Shown: piece by piece, positions 8,186 to 16,085 of the stretch
How positions within the stretch are numbered: position 1 is the first letter of the stretch
Layout of the letters: each line of letters starts with the position of its first letter
Assembly: GCA_021818445.1 (NCBI GenBank)
Contig: JAKAEB010000036.1
Location: 1 to 38,477 of the forward strand
DNA: 38,477 nt
Source of the DNA: Planctomycetota bacterium
Lineage (GTDB): Bacteria > Planctomycetota > Phycisphaerae > WQYP01
Reading direction: 5' to 3'
Made by a program: the position numbers and the translations under genes
The notes under the pieces: model-generated
Seen by the model: the letters and a program-made list of their open reading frames with translations, nothing else
Database searches by the model: none
Told to the model about the DNA's origin: nothing

Positions 8186-10117
8186 ATGACGGCAGTTGAA
8201 ACGTTTTTGCAAGATGAAGACATTCATTCGTATCTGCAACGCAATCAGCGAAAAGAGCTGCTGCGATTTCTCACATGCGGGTCTGTCGATGACGGCAAGA
8301 GCACGCTTATTGGCCGCCTGCTGCACGATACCAAAACCATTTATGAAGACCAGTTGGCCGCCGTTAAACGCGACAGCGTGCGGCACGGTACAACCGGTGG
8401 CGATGTGGACCTGGCCCTGCTGACCGACGGCCTGAAGGCGGAGCGTGAACAGGGCATTACGATTGATGTGGCGTACCGCTTTTTTTCCACCGCGAAGCGC
8501 AAGTTTATCATTGCCGACACGCCGGGGCATGAGCAATACACGCGCAATATGGCCACCGGGGCGTCAACGTGCCAACTGGCCATTATTCTGGTCGATGCGC
8601 GGTACGGGGTGTTGCCGCAGACGCGGCGGCACAGTTTTATCTGCTCGTTGCTGGGGATTCAGCATCTGGTGGTGACCATCAACAAGATGGACCTGGTGGG
8701 TTATTCCGAGGCGCGGTTTAATGAAATCAAGACGCAATATTCAGAATTTGCAGCCAAGCTGGATATTCGGGATATTCACTTCATTCCCATATCGGCATTG
8801 AAGGGAGACAACATAGTTGAAAGCAGCGCTCATATGCCCTGGTATAAAAGCGGGCCGCTGCTGAACCATCTCGAGACGGTGCATATTGCGTCCGATCGGA
8901 ATATGGCCGATTTTCGACTGCCGGTGCAGTTGGTGTTGCGCCCAGATTTGAATTTCCGAGGGTTTGCCGGGTCGATTGCATCCGGGCGCGTACGGGTTGG
9001 TGACGAAGTGATGATTTTGCCGTCATCCCGCAAAACGCGGGTGAAATCGATCGTAACGGCGGACGGCGATTTGACCGAAGCCCAATGCCCGATGCCGGTC
9101 GTGCTGACATTGGCGGAGGAAATTGATATCAGCCGTGGGGATGTCATCACCGACGTTGAAAATCCGCCGCATTTTGGTCATGACTTTGAAGCCAACCTGG
9201 TGTGGCTTAATGAAAAACCATTTGATCCTGATGGCGGCTATTTAATCAAGCATGGTACACGCACGGCACCGACCACGCTGAATATTATTCATGGGATTGA
9301 TGTCAATACCCTTGAATCCAAGTCACTCGACGGGCTGCATCTCAACGAGGTGGCGCGGTGCGAGATATCCACCACCACCCCGCTGGCGTTTGATCCGTAT
9401 AAGAAAAATCGCGCCACCGGTGCGTTTATCGTCATCGACCGCCAAACCAGCAACACGGTGGCATGCGGCATGATCTTGGACAGCGACTTGCAGGCAGGGC
9501 CGACGGACCCATGGGCCACGGTGGCGGGACACGAAGGCCGGGCGCGATCGCAGATAAGTTTGCAACAGCGGGAGCGGAGGCTGGGACAAAAGCCGGGAAC
9601 TATTTTGCTGACCGGTCTGACGGGTTCCGGCAAAGCGACGCTGGCATTCGAGCTGGAAAAGCGTCTGTTTGAACTTGGTAAATTGCCGGTGGTGCTGCAC
9701 GGCCTGGATTTGCGGCGGCAAATCGCCAGCGACCTGGGATTTTCAGCCGATGACCGGTCGGAAAACTTGCGGCGTATCGGTGGCATCGCGCGGATACTCA
9801 ACGACAATGGTGTCATTGCCATTTGTGCGGTGCTGGCACCACTGGCATCGGTGCGGCAGCGTGTGAAAAAGCTGCTGGGAGCCGACCGCTATCTGGAGGT
9901 GTATCTGTCGGCCCCGCTGGAGGTATGCAAGTCGCGGGATCAGGCCGGGATATATCAATTGGCAGAAGCGGGTAAGATCAAGGTGTTTCCGGGCATTTCG
10001 TCGCCGTATGAGGTTCCGGAGTCGCCTGATCTTACGGTACCGACGCATGAATTGACCGTTGCCGAATCGGTCGACCGCATTATGAGTTTGCTTCAGGATC
10101 GGGGCTGGATCGACTGA
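8186..10117 (+). CDS. cysNC: Sulfate adenylyltransferase subunit 1 fused to an APS-kinase-like domain (CysNC)
   Basis: A 643-residue fusion. Residues 1-~450 are the CysN GTPase: G-S-V-D-D-G-K-S-T (32-40), D-T-P-G-H-E (111-116), N-K-M-D (166-169), then the beta-barrel domains. Residues ~465-643 are CysC-like. In CysC the P-loop is normally G-L-S-G-S-G-K-S-T; here it reads G-L-T-G-S-G-K-A-T (477-485), replacing the Mg-binding serine by alanine. The D-G-D-x-x-R motif reads H-G-L-D-L-R (505-510), and the usual S-P-[FY]-R segment is A-P-L-A-S-V-R. The kinase half may therefore be inactive or regulatory; the GTPase half looks complete. AGGAATAA before the ATG is a modest ribosome-binding site. Confidence 0.94.
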   Translation: MTAVETFLQDEDIHSYLQRNQRKELLRFLTCGSVDDGKSTLIGRLLHDTKTIYEDQLAAVKRDSVRHGTTGGDVDLALLTDGLKAEREQGITIDVAYRFFSTAKRKFIIADTPGHEQYTRNMATGASTCQLAIILVDARYGVLPQTRRHSFICSLLGIQHLVVTINKMDLVGYSEARFNEIKTQYSEFAAKLDIRDIHFIPISALKGDNIVESSAHMPWYKSGPLLNHLETVHIASDRNMADFRLPVQLVLRPDLNFRGFAGSIASGRVRVGDEVMILPSSRKTRVKSIVTADGDLTEAQCPMPVVLTLAEEIDISRGDVITDVENPPHFGHDFEANLVWLNEKPFDPDGGYLIKHGTRTAPTTLNIIHGIDVNTLESKSLDGLHLNEVARCEISTTTPLAFDPYKKNRATGAFIVIDRQTSNTVACGMILDSDLQAGPTDPWATVAGHEGRARSQISLQQRERRLGQKPGTILLTGLTGSGKATLAFELEKRLFELGKLPVVLHGLDLRRQIASDLGFSADDRSENLRRIGGIARILNDNGVIAICAVLAPLASVRQRVKKLLGADRYLEVYLSAPLEVCKSRDQAGIYQLAEAGKIKVFPGISSPYEVPESPDLTVPTHELTVAESVDRIMSLLQDRGWID

Positions 10118-10154
10118 AAACCGGCGGATTATCCGCAGTCTGACGGGTGCCAAA

Positions 10155-10182
10155 CTTGAAGCGCCCCCGTTACGTATATAAT
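10155..10182 (+). promoter_or_regulatory. Probable promoter of the Bax-inhibitor-1 family gene
   Basis: A perfect TATAAT at 10177-10182 is preceded by CTTGAA at 10155-10160 (16-base spacer; the -35 match is weak). The leader before the ATG at 10242 is about 50 bases and ends with GGAG. Confidence 0.5.
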
Positions 10183-10241
10183 GTGGCATAGAAGCGTGGG
10201 GTGGTTTCACGCGCGTTTGGGTATTTGGAGAATTAAAGCCG

Positions 10242-10967
10242 ATGAGTGCTTTTGGAAATTTTAATCCTTCGACGATGGCGCAGGCGAATGCCAATATTTC
10301 GCCGGCGATGGAACTGGATCAGCGGCGGTTCATTCACCGCACATACGGGTGGATGGCGGTTGCACTGGCGTTGACGGGTTTGGTGGCGTTGGGTGTTTCG
10401 CAATCACCTAAGTTGGTTGATTCGATTGCCCATGCGTGGCTGTTACTTTTGCTGGGGCAGCTTGCGCTGGCGTTCGGTTTGCAATTTGCAATTAACCGGA
10501 TCAGTTCAGTAGCCGCTACGGGCCTGTTTTTGGCGTATGCTGCCTCATTCGGTTTAACCATATCCATCTTGCTGATGGTGTTCACCACGGCGTCGGTCTT
10601 TGCTGCATTTTTTATAACGGCCGCCACCTTTGGCGGTCTCGCACTTTGGGGTACCTTCACCAATGCCGATCTGACCAAGCTGGGCAGCATCGCCGGGATG
10701 GCGCTTTTCGGGCTGATCATCGCGATGGTGGTGAGCTTTTTCATTCATTCGTCGGCTTTGCAGATGCTGATCAACGTAGCTGGCGTGCTGATATTTACGG
10801 CATTGACGGCTTACGATGCACAGAAAATCAAGTACATGTATCTGGTTGGTGATGAGAATTCAGAGGTATCGAAAAAGGCATCCGTCATGGGGGCCTTTGT
10901 GTTGTACCTGGATTTCATCAACCTGTTTATGTTTATTTTGCAGTTTGTTGGCCAGCAGCGCGAATAA
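10242..10967 (+). CDS. Bax inhibitor-1 / YccA family membrane protein
   Basis: A 241-residue integral membrane protein. A short polar N-terminus leads to R-R-F-I-H-R-T-Y-G-W-M, the usual opening of the family, followed by about seven hydrophobic helices. The conserved loop T-A-Y-D-A-Q-K-I-K-Y-M-Y and the closing L-Y-L-D-F-I-N-L-F-M-F-I-L-Q-F pattern are diagnostic. Relatives act as calcium-leak channels or FtsH-associated factors in the inner membrane; the substrate here cannot be read. It has its own promoter and terminator and is monocistronic. Confidence 0.93.
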   Translation: MSAFGNFNPSTMAQANANISPAMELDQRRFIHRTYGWMAVALALTGLVALGVSQSPKLVDSIAHAWLLLLLGQLALAFGLQFAINRISSVAATGLFLAYAASFGLTISILLMVFTTASVFAAFFITAATFGGLALWGTFTNADLTKLGSIAGMALFGLIIAMVVSFFIHSSALQMLINVAGVLIFTALTAYDAQKIKYMYLVGDENSEVSKKASVMGAFVLYLDFINLFMFILQFVGQQRE

Positions 10968-10989
10968 CAAGATCAGATAATAATCAACG

Positions 10990-11030
10990 AAAGGCGAACC
11001 TTCCGATGAAGCGTTCGCCTTTTTTTTTTT
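10990..11030 (+). terminator. Rho-independent terminator
   Basis: AAGGCGAAC (10991-10999) pairs perfectly with GTTCGCCTT (11013-11021), followed by an unbroken run of T to 11030. It lies 23 bases after the Bax-inhibitor stop. Confidence 0.93.
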
Positions 11031-11336
11031 CGGCCAACTCAAATATTGAGACAGGCGAGAATCTCAGCGGTGAAAAGACGGGATGGCACATTGCACCAGC
11101 CATCTGGCAAAGTGGCACAGGCGGATGCAAGATAGGTTTACAAACCAGCACAAGGCGGGTGGCAGCAGATGGGTAGCGGCGGCCCCGGCACAAGCGTAAC
11201 AGCGTGGGATGGACCGCGACTATTTGTTCTGGCTTATTTTGTATGAGGCTCGGTATGCCGCCATGTTTCAGGAATTAACGGAGGCGGATAAATAATATGT
11301 ATCCATTTTTTCAGGTATATGTTCGCGCTTACATGA
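11031..11336. other. Intergenic DNA between convergent genes
   Basis: About 300 bases between the terminator and the 3' end of the phosphorylase-like gene. A 22-codon frame at 11298-11366 has GGAGG upstream but no other support. Nothing else is seen. Confidence 0.5.
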
Positions 11337-12065
11337 CTAATTTGACGGCCAGCCACTGCGGATGATTGCGGCAAGGGCATCGGAGAGATTTTTAGTCGCC
11401 ACTTGCGTGCTTTTACCGAGGCGAACCACGGCGGGAATCAAACCCGGGTGCCGGGCAAGACCTTTGGTCAGATCCCATGCTTTGACATTGCCGGAGCTAT
11501 CCACAAACTTCATGACTTCCGGTGGGACGGCTTCAAAGGCGGTATCGCTGATGGAGCGGATGCCCAGCCATGGGATATCGCGACGCAGGGCAAATTCGCG
11601 CGTGTAACTATTTTCCATTTCGACAGCCAGAGCCTGAGATTCAGCGAAAAGGCGTTTTTTTTCCACAGGCGTGGCTACCACATGGCGGCTGGTGTGAATT
11701 GGCCCGACGAACACTCGCTTTCGGCCCGACATGTTGTCCATGAATTCCGCCAATCCCGCCGCATTGGTGCTGGCGGAATCGATCACCACGTCGCCGGTGT
11801 CCAATTCGGGACTCAGTGCACCGGCAAGACCGGCTGTGATCACACCTACGACCCGACTGTGGGCGTAATGGGGAAACACTTCGCGAATGAGTTTGGCCCG
11901 GATGCCTATAACCTCGACAGCCATCTGGTCGTAATGATCGGTACGAACGGTGGATGGAGTATCCGCCATCCATTGATCAACGACCTGCTTAACGGCCACG
12001 TATTCGGTCTTGATGGCCGTGAGGATGAGAAGTACTTTTGCGTCACAAATCGTCTGCGTATCCAT
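11337..12065 (-). CDS. Nucleoside phosphorylase superfamily protein (MTA/SAH nucleosidase-like)
   Basis: A 242-residue protein of the PNP/UDP phosphorylase fold. V-I-T-A-G-L-A-G-A-L-S-P-E-L-D-T-G-D-V-V-I (residues ~75-95) is the glycine-rich phosphate/ribose region. A-V-E-M-E-N (147-152) is the conserved nucleoside-binding segment, and S-I-S-D-T-A (171-176) carries the catalytic-type aspartate of MTA/SAH nucleosidases. Relatives cleave 5'-methylthioadenosine/S-adenosylhomocysteine or, in the HpnG branch, act in hopanoid synthesis. Neither can be assigned here, and no hopanoid genes are nearby. It lies downstream of the Fur-family gene on the same strand with a 193-base gap. Confidence 0.82.
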   Translation of the reverse strand: MDTQTICDAKVLLILTAIKTEYVAVKQVVDQWMADTPSTVRTDHYDQMAVEVIGIRAKLIREVFPHYAHSRVVGVITAGLAGALSPELDTGDVVIDSASTNAAGLAEFMDNMSGRKRVFVGPIHTSRHVVATPVEKKRLFAESQALAVEMENSYTREFALRRDIPWLGIRSISDTAFEAVPPEVMKFVDSSGNVKAWDLTKGLARHPGLIPAVVRLGKSTQVATKNLSDALAAIIRSGWPSN

Positions 12066-12258
12066 GCGAAGACTTATCGGCTTTCAACCAATCATACTTG
12101 CGAGAAACAACAGCTAATAATATCTGCCACGCCGCTGTGTTTCGCCCCGGCTGATGATTGTAACGCTTCGCGGCCAGGAAGCGGAATATCACGCCATGGA
12201 GCGCGACATTATAGGAACGCTTCATGGCAAGCATACGTACAATAAAGGAGTTTGAATT

Positions 12259-12702
12259 TCACGATTTGGTTTCTTGAGACTTGTCAAATGGCTCCCCAAG
12301 GATGAGGAATCGGTGAGACAGATACCGATAACCGAGCTGGCGCGCAATTTTTCGGCATAAGTGAAGAACATCCGGATTGGTGAATTCAATAATTTTGCCG
12401 CTTTGCATATCGGCCAGATGGGCATGGGCGGTGCCGCTCCCTGCGAAATCGTAGTAACTCTGTTTGGCCGGTCCGAAAAATACCTGGTTGACCAATCCAC
12501 CATCAACCAGATGCTTAAGCGTGCGATAAACCGTGGCTTTGCTGACGCGTTCGGGATGGCGGCCCAAATTTAATAAAAGTTCCTCTGCCTCAAAGGGCCG
12601 ACCAAATGCGACAATTTCACGGATGATGGCACGGCGACCGGCGGTTATTTTCAGACCGCGTGTGCGAAGAGATTCCACGGCGATATTATCGGCACTGTCC
12701 AT
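12259..12702 (-). CDS. Fur-family transcriptional regulator
   Basis: A 147-residue protein. The N-terminal winged helix includes G-L-K-I-T-A-G-R-R-A-I-I and S-K-A-T-V-Y-R-T-L-K-H-L (54-65), the recognition-helix signature. The dimer/metal domain has H-A-H-L (93-96) and G-K-I-I-E-F. In most Fur proteins a C-x-x-C follows H-x-H-L; here the segment reads A-D-M-Q-S-G, so the structural zinc site is absent. It probably senses iron or another metal, and two Fur-like palindromes stand before the FTR1 permease at 37.2 kb. Its promoter suggests a leaderless mRNA. Confidence 0.9.
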   Translation of the reverse strand: MDSADNIAVESLRTRGLKITAGRRAIIREIVAFGRPFEAEELLLNLGRHPERVSKATVYRTLKHLVDGGLVNQVFFGPAKQSYYDFAGSGTAHAHLADMQSGKIIEFTNPDVLHLCRKIARQLGYRYLSHRFLILGEPFDKSQETKS

Positions 12703-12708
12703 AGCGGT

Positions 12709-12737
12709 ATTATCAGTAAAAAACGCCGCCGCTACAA
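12709..12737 (-). promoter_or_regulatory. Candidate promoter of the Fur-family gene (leaderless)
   Basis: On the minus strand TTGTAG (12737-12732) and GATAAT (12714-12709) are 17 bases apart. The ATG at 12702 follows the -10 box after six bases, the same arrangement as at 4364-4376, and there is no Shine-Dalgarno sequence. Confidence 0.45.
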
Positions 12738-12866
12738 CGCATCACTGATTGTCACATGCCATGCGTCGGCGCAACACGCGCGAACCCAAGGTGGTCAACA
12801 AATAAGCTGGCAAATTTGTGGAAGCAGACGCAGGCGCTGCAGGGAAATACCGCTGCCAATCAGACG

Positions 12867-14723
12867 TCATTCTTCCACGATCGTGTGCCGCACCACCTCT
12901 TCAATGGTGGTAATGCCCTCATAGATTGCCAGCAGGCCGGACTCGCGCAAATTGCGCATGCCGCGTTTGCGGGCGGCCTCACGCAGGATATCGGTGGAGG
13001 CGTGTTCCATAATCATCTGGCGCATGTCATCATCCAGAATCATAATTTCCGCGATGGATAAACGGCCCTTGTAACCGGTATTGTTGCATTTGTTGCAACC
13101 CCGCCCGTGGAAGAATGTCTTGTCGCGTACCTCTTCGGGCAGCAAACCGAGTTCCATTAATTGTTCCTCGGTGGGCTTGAATTCTTCCTTGCAGGTGTTG
13201 CAAATACGACGGCACAGCCGCTGGGCCAAAATGCCTTCCACCGTCGCAGTGATGAGGAATGGCTCAACCCCCAGATCTAAAAGACGCGCAATCGACGACG
13301 GTGCGTCGTTGGTATGCAGGGTACTGAAAACCAAATGCCCCGTAAGCGACGCCTGGGTGGCAATCTCGGCGGTTTCCTTATCGCGGATTTCACCAACGAG
13401 GATGATGTCCGGGTCCTGCCGAAGAATTGACCGCAGACAACGTGCGAAGGTGAGATCAATTTCTGAGCGTATCTGCACCTGCAATATGCCGTCAATATCG
13501 TATTCCACCGGGTCTTCGGTGGTGATGAGTTTATCTTCAATACTGTTAAGTTCATTAAGCGCGGCGTAGAGCGTGGTGGTTTTGCCCGAACCAGTGGGGC
13601 CGGTGACCAGAACGATTCCGTTGGGTTTGTCGATAAGTTGGCGGAACACACGCAGGTCATCATCACGCATACCGAGTTTGTCGAGGTCCAGCGACACATT
13701 GGATCGGTCCAATACACGCAGCACGATGCTTTCGCCGAAAATAGTCGGCAGCACCGCAACGCGCAAATCGACCGGCTGGCCACCGATAACCAGTGGGATA
13801 CGTCCATCCTGCGGCACGCGGCGCTCGGCGATGTCAAGGTTGGCCATTACCTTAATGCGGCTGGCCAGAGCCATGGCGATGTATTTGGGCGGAGGGACCA
13901 TTTCATAGAGGACACCATCGATGCGGTAGCGCATCTTGAATTCATCTTCGAACGGTTCGAAGTGAATGTCGGACGCCCGTTCTTTAATGGCCTGCATCAG
14001 GACGGTGTTGAGCAGTCGTTTGACGGGGTTGGATTCGGCGAGGTCTTTAAGGGTTTCAAGGTCGATGGACTCGCCACGATTTTCCAGTGCTTTAAGGGTG
14101 GCATCCGAGCCGATTTCTCCCATCAGGTCGGCGAGGGAATCCTGATGCGCCTCGTAATATTTGGCCAATAATTTAGCCATGGCGTCGGGATCGGCGATAC
14201 AGGTGACGACCTTGAATCCCATGAGGGTTTGCAGATCATCCACCACGCGGAAATTATCGGGGGAATCAAGTGCGATGGTGATGGTGTTGCTGGCCTCATC
14301 ATAGGCGACCGGCATCACCCGGTATACGCTGGCCATCTGAGCGGGGAGACGGGCAATCAGATCGGGCGGAAATTCGCGGCTTTCAAGGTCGATGACTTCA
14401 AAGCCACGCTGAGCGGCCAGGGCAAAATTGAGGTCTTTTTGCGTGACCAGCCCCATCTCCACAAGCACCTGGCCAATAGGCGTGTGGATGCGTTTGCTTT
14501 TTTGCTGCTGCTGAACGGCAAGCCCCTGGTGCACCTGTTCGCGTGTGAGACGCCCCATTTTAATCAGGACGCGACCGAGGGGTCGATCCTTGAGCTGGTC
14601 GATGGGCGGCATTTTAAATTTGTTGGCCCCATCGGCGGCCGGTGCACCGGCCGCGGGCCGGTTGGCACTTGGCGGGGGATTACCGGGACTGCCGGGTTTG
14701 GCTGGTTTTTCCGATTCTGCCAT
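12867..14723 (-). CDS. PilB/GspE-type assembly ATPase with MshEN-like N-terminus
   Basis: A 618-residue ATPase that powers type IV pilus or type II secretion pseudopilus assembly at the inner membrane. A Pro/Ala-rich leader (1-~40) precedes the N-terminal domain, with L-G-R-V-L-I-K-M-G-R-L-T (49-60) and I-G-Q-V-L-V-E-M-G-L-V-T (83-94) repeats of the MshEN type, which binds c-di-GMP in some relatives. Walker A G-P-T-G-S-G-K-T-T is at 375-383 and Walker B I-I-L-V-G-E-I-R-D at 440-448. The zinc-binding cysteines are C508/C511 and C543/C546. GGAG lies five bases before the ATG. It follows pilT by 48 bases, suggesting one operon. Confidence 0.93.
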   Translation of the reverse strand: MAESEKPAKPGSPGNPPPSANRPAAGAPAADGANKFKMPPIDQLKDRPLGRVLIKMGRLTREQVHQGLAVQQQQKSKRIHTPIGQVLVEMGLVTQKDLNFALAAQRGFEVIDLESREFPPDLIARLPAQMASVYRVMPVAYDEASNTITIALDSPDNFRVVDDLQTLMGFKVVTCIADPDAMAKLLAKYYEAHQDSLADLMGEIGSDATLKALENRGESIDLETLKDLAESNPVKRLLNTVLMQAIKERASDIHFEPFEDEFKMRYRIDGVLYEMVPPPKYIAMALASRIKVMANLDIAERRVPQDGRIPLVIGGQPVDLRVAVLPTIFGESIVLRVLDRSNVSLDLDKLGMRDDDLRVFRQLIDKPNGIVLVTGPTGSGKTTTLYAALNELNSIEDKLITTEDPVEYDIDGILQVQIRSEIDLTFARCLRSILRQDPDIILVGEIRDKETAEIATQASLTGHLVFSTLHTNDAPSSIARLLDLGVEPFLITATVEGILAQRLCRRICNTCKEEFKPTEEQLMELGLLPEEVRDKTFFHGRGCNKCNNTGYKGRLSIAEIMILDDDMRQMIMEHASTDILREAARKRGMRNLRESGLLAIYEGITTIEEVVRHTIVEE

Positions 14724-14771
14724 GATTACTCCGAATAAATAACTCTCTCAATCAGCGGTGGCTTCGCATTA

Positions 14772-15911
14772 TCAGGCGGCACGGCCGCCGGCCGCCGTAT
14801 CCTTTTCCGTATCGGGGCGGTTCAAGCGTTTGCCCATACGTTCGGCCAGGTCGGCGGGTTGGCGGGCCTTGTCGACTGCATCTTCGGCGCTCACCTTACC
14901 GGATTTAAACAAGTCGAGCAGGTGATCATCGAGCAATTGCATGCCAAACTTTTTACCTGTCTGGATGGCCGAATCAATGCGGAACGTTTTATTTTCACGG
15001 ATAAGGTTGGCAATGGCGGGTGTGACGACCAAAAATTCATAGGCGGCGGTGACGCTTTCGATGTCAATTCGCGGCAGCAATGCCTGCGAGAGGACGGCCA
15101 GCAGTGTGGTGGAAAGCTGCACACGTATCTGTTCCTGCTGATCGACAGGAAACGCATCAATCACGCGGTTAATGGTACCCTGGCAACCCGTGGTGTGGAG
15201 GGTACCAAAGACCAAGTGACCGGTCTCGGCGGCACGAATCGCGGCGGAAATGGTTTCAAGATCGCGCATTTCACCGACCAGAATGACGTCCGGATCCTGA
15301 CGAAGGGCACGTCGCAGGGCCTCGGCAAAAGTTGGTACGTCGTTACCCTCGCCGACTTCACGCTGGCTGATGAGGCTTTTTTTATGCTGGTGATAATATT
15401 CCACGGGGTCTTCAACTGTGATGATGTGCCGATCGTAGTTGGTGTTGATGTAGTCGATCATGGTGGCCAGCGAGGTGGTTTTACCCGAGCCGGTGGGGCC
15501 GGTAACCAGAAATAATCCGCGAGGACGGCGGCAAAGTTCGGCACAGATGGGGGGCAGGCCAATATCTTCAAAACTCAGCAATTTATATGGAATTTTACGC
15601 AGCACCAGCGAAACATTGCCGCGCTCACGAAAGGCGGCCACACGAAACCGGGCCTTGGCCGATCCATCGGGCGTCGAGAATGCGAAGCCAAAGTCGGTGC
15701 TGCCACTTTCCTGTAATTCCTGCTGGCCGCGTTCGGGTGTGATCGACTTCATCAGGGCCATCGTGTCTTCAGGTTCCAGTGCCTTGGTTTGCAAATCCCG
15801 AAGGTGCCCGTTGAGTCGCAGTACCGGTGGACGTCCGACATGCAGGTGCAAGTCGGAGGCACCTTTTTTGATGGTGGTTTCAAGCAGGCGATCGATTAAA
15901 ATTTGCGACAT
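14772..15911 (-). CDS. pilT: PilT twitching-motility retraction ATPase
   Basis: A 379-residue protein, slightly longer than typical PilT because of a polar C-terminal tail. The N-terminal PAS-like domain has G-A-S-D-L-H-L-H-V-G-R-P-P. Walker A G-P-T-G-S-G-K-T-T is at 138-146, Walker B V-I-L-V-G-E-M-R-D at 209-217, and the PilT signature A-A-E-T-G-H-L-V-F-G-T-L-H-T at 227-240. It hydrolyses ATP to depolymerise pilins and retract the pilus. There are no tetracysteine motifs, as expected. GAGGT stands five bases before the ATG. Flanked on the same strand by two PilB-type ATPases. Confidence 0.94.
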   Translation of the reverse strand: MSQILIDRLLETTIKKGASDLHLHVGRPPVLRLNGHLRDLQTKALEPEDTMALMKSITPERGQQELQESGSTDFGFAFSTPDGSAKARFRVAAFRERGNVSLVLRKIPYKLLSFEDIGLPPICAELCRRPRGLFLVTGPTGSGKTTSLATMIDYINTNYDRHIITVEDPVEYYHQHKKSLISQREVGEGNDVPTFAEALRRALRQDPDVILVGEMRDLETISAAIRAAETGHLVFGTLHTTGCQGTINRVIDAFPVDQQEQIRVQLSTTLLAVLSQALLPRIDIESVTAAYEFLVVTPAIANLIRENKTFRIDSAIQTGKKFGMQLLDDHLLDLFKSGKVSAEDAVDKARQPADLAERMGKRLNRPDTEKDTAAGGRAA

Positions 15912-16085
15912 TTACAACCTCATAAAACTCAAACTTCAGGCCGACTCTTCGGTTGGCGGCCATCCGCCCCACGCTCCCATCAAACGCTGCCGGCCCACCG
16001 ATTATACCCCGCAGCAAGCGGTACCTGCTGAAAGGCAAATGGCAACACGGAGACGTGGGGCAATCCCCGCTGCGACTGGCCGGTA

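Noticed and set aside
12043..12234. 63-codon minus-strand frame before the phosphorylase-like gene
   Set aside because: It overlaps the start of the recognised gene and shows no family pattern.
13638..14171. Long plus-strand frames opposite the pilB/pilT genes
   Set aside because: They are mirror frames of well-recognised ATPase genes on the other strand.
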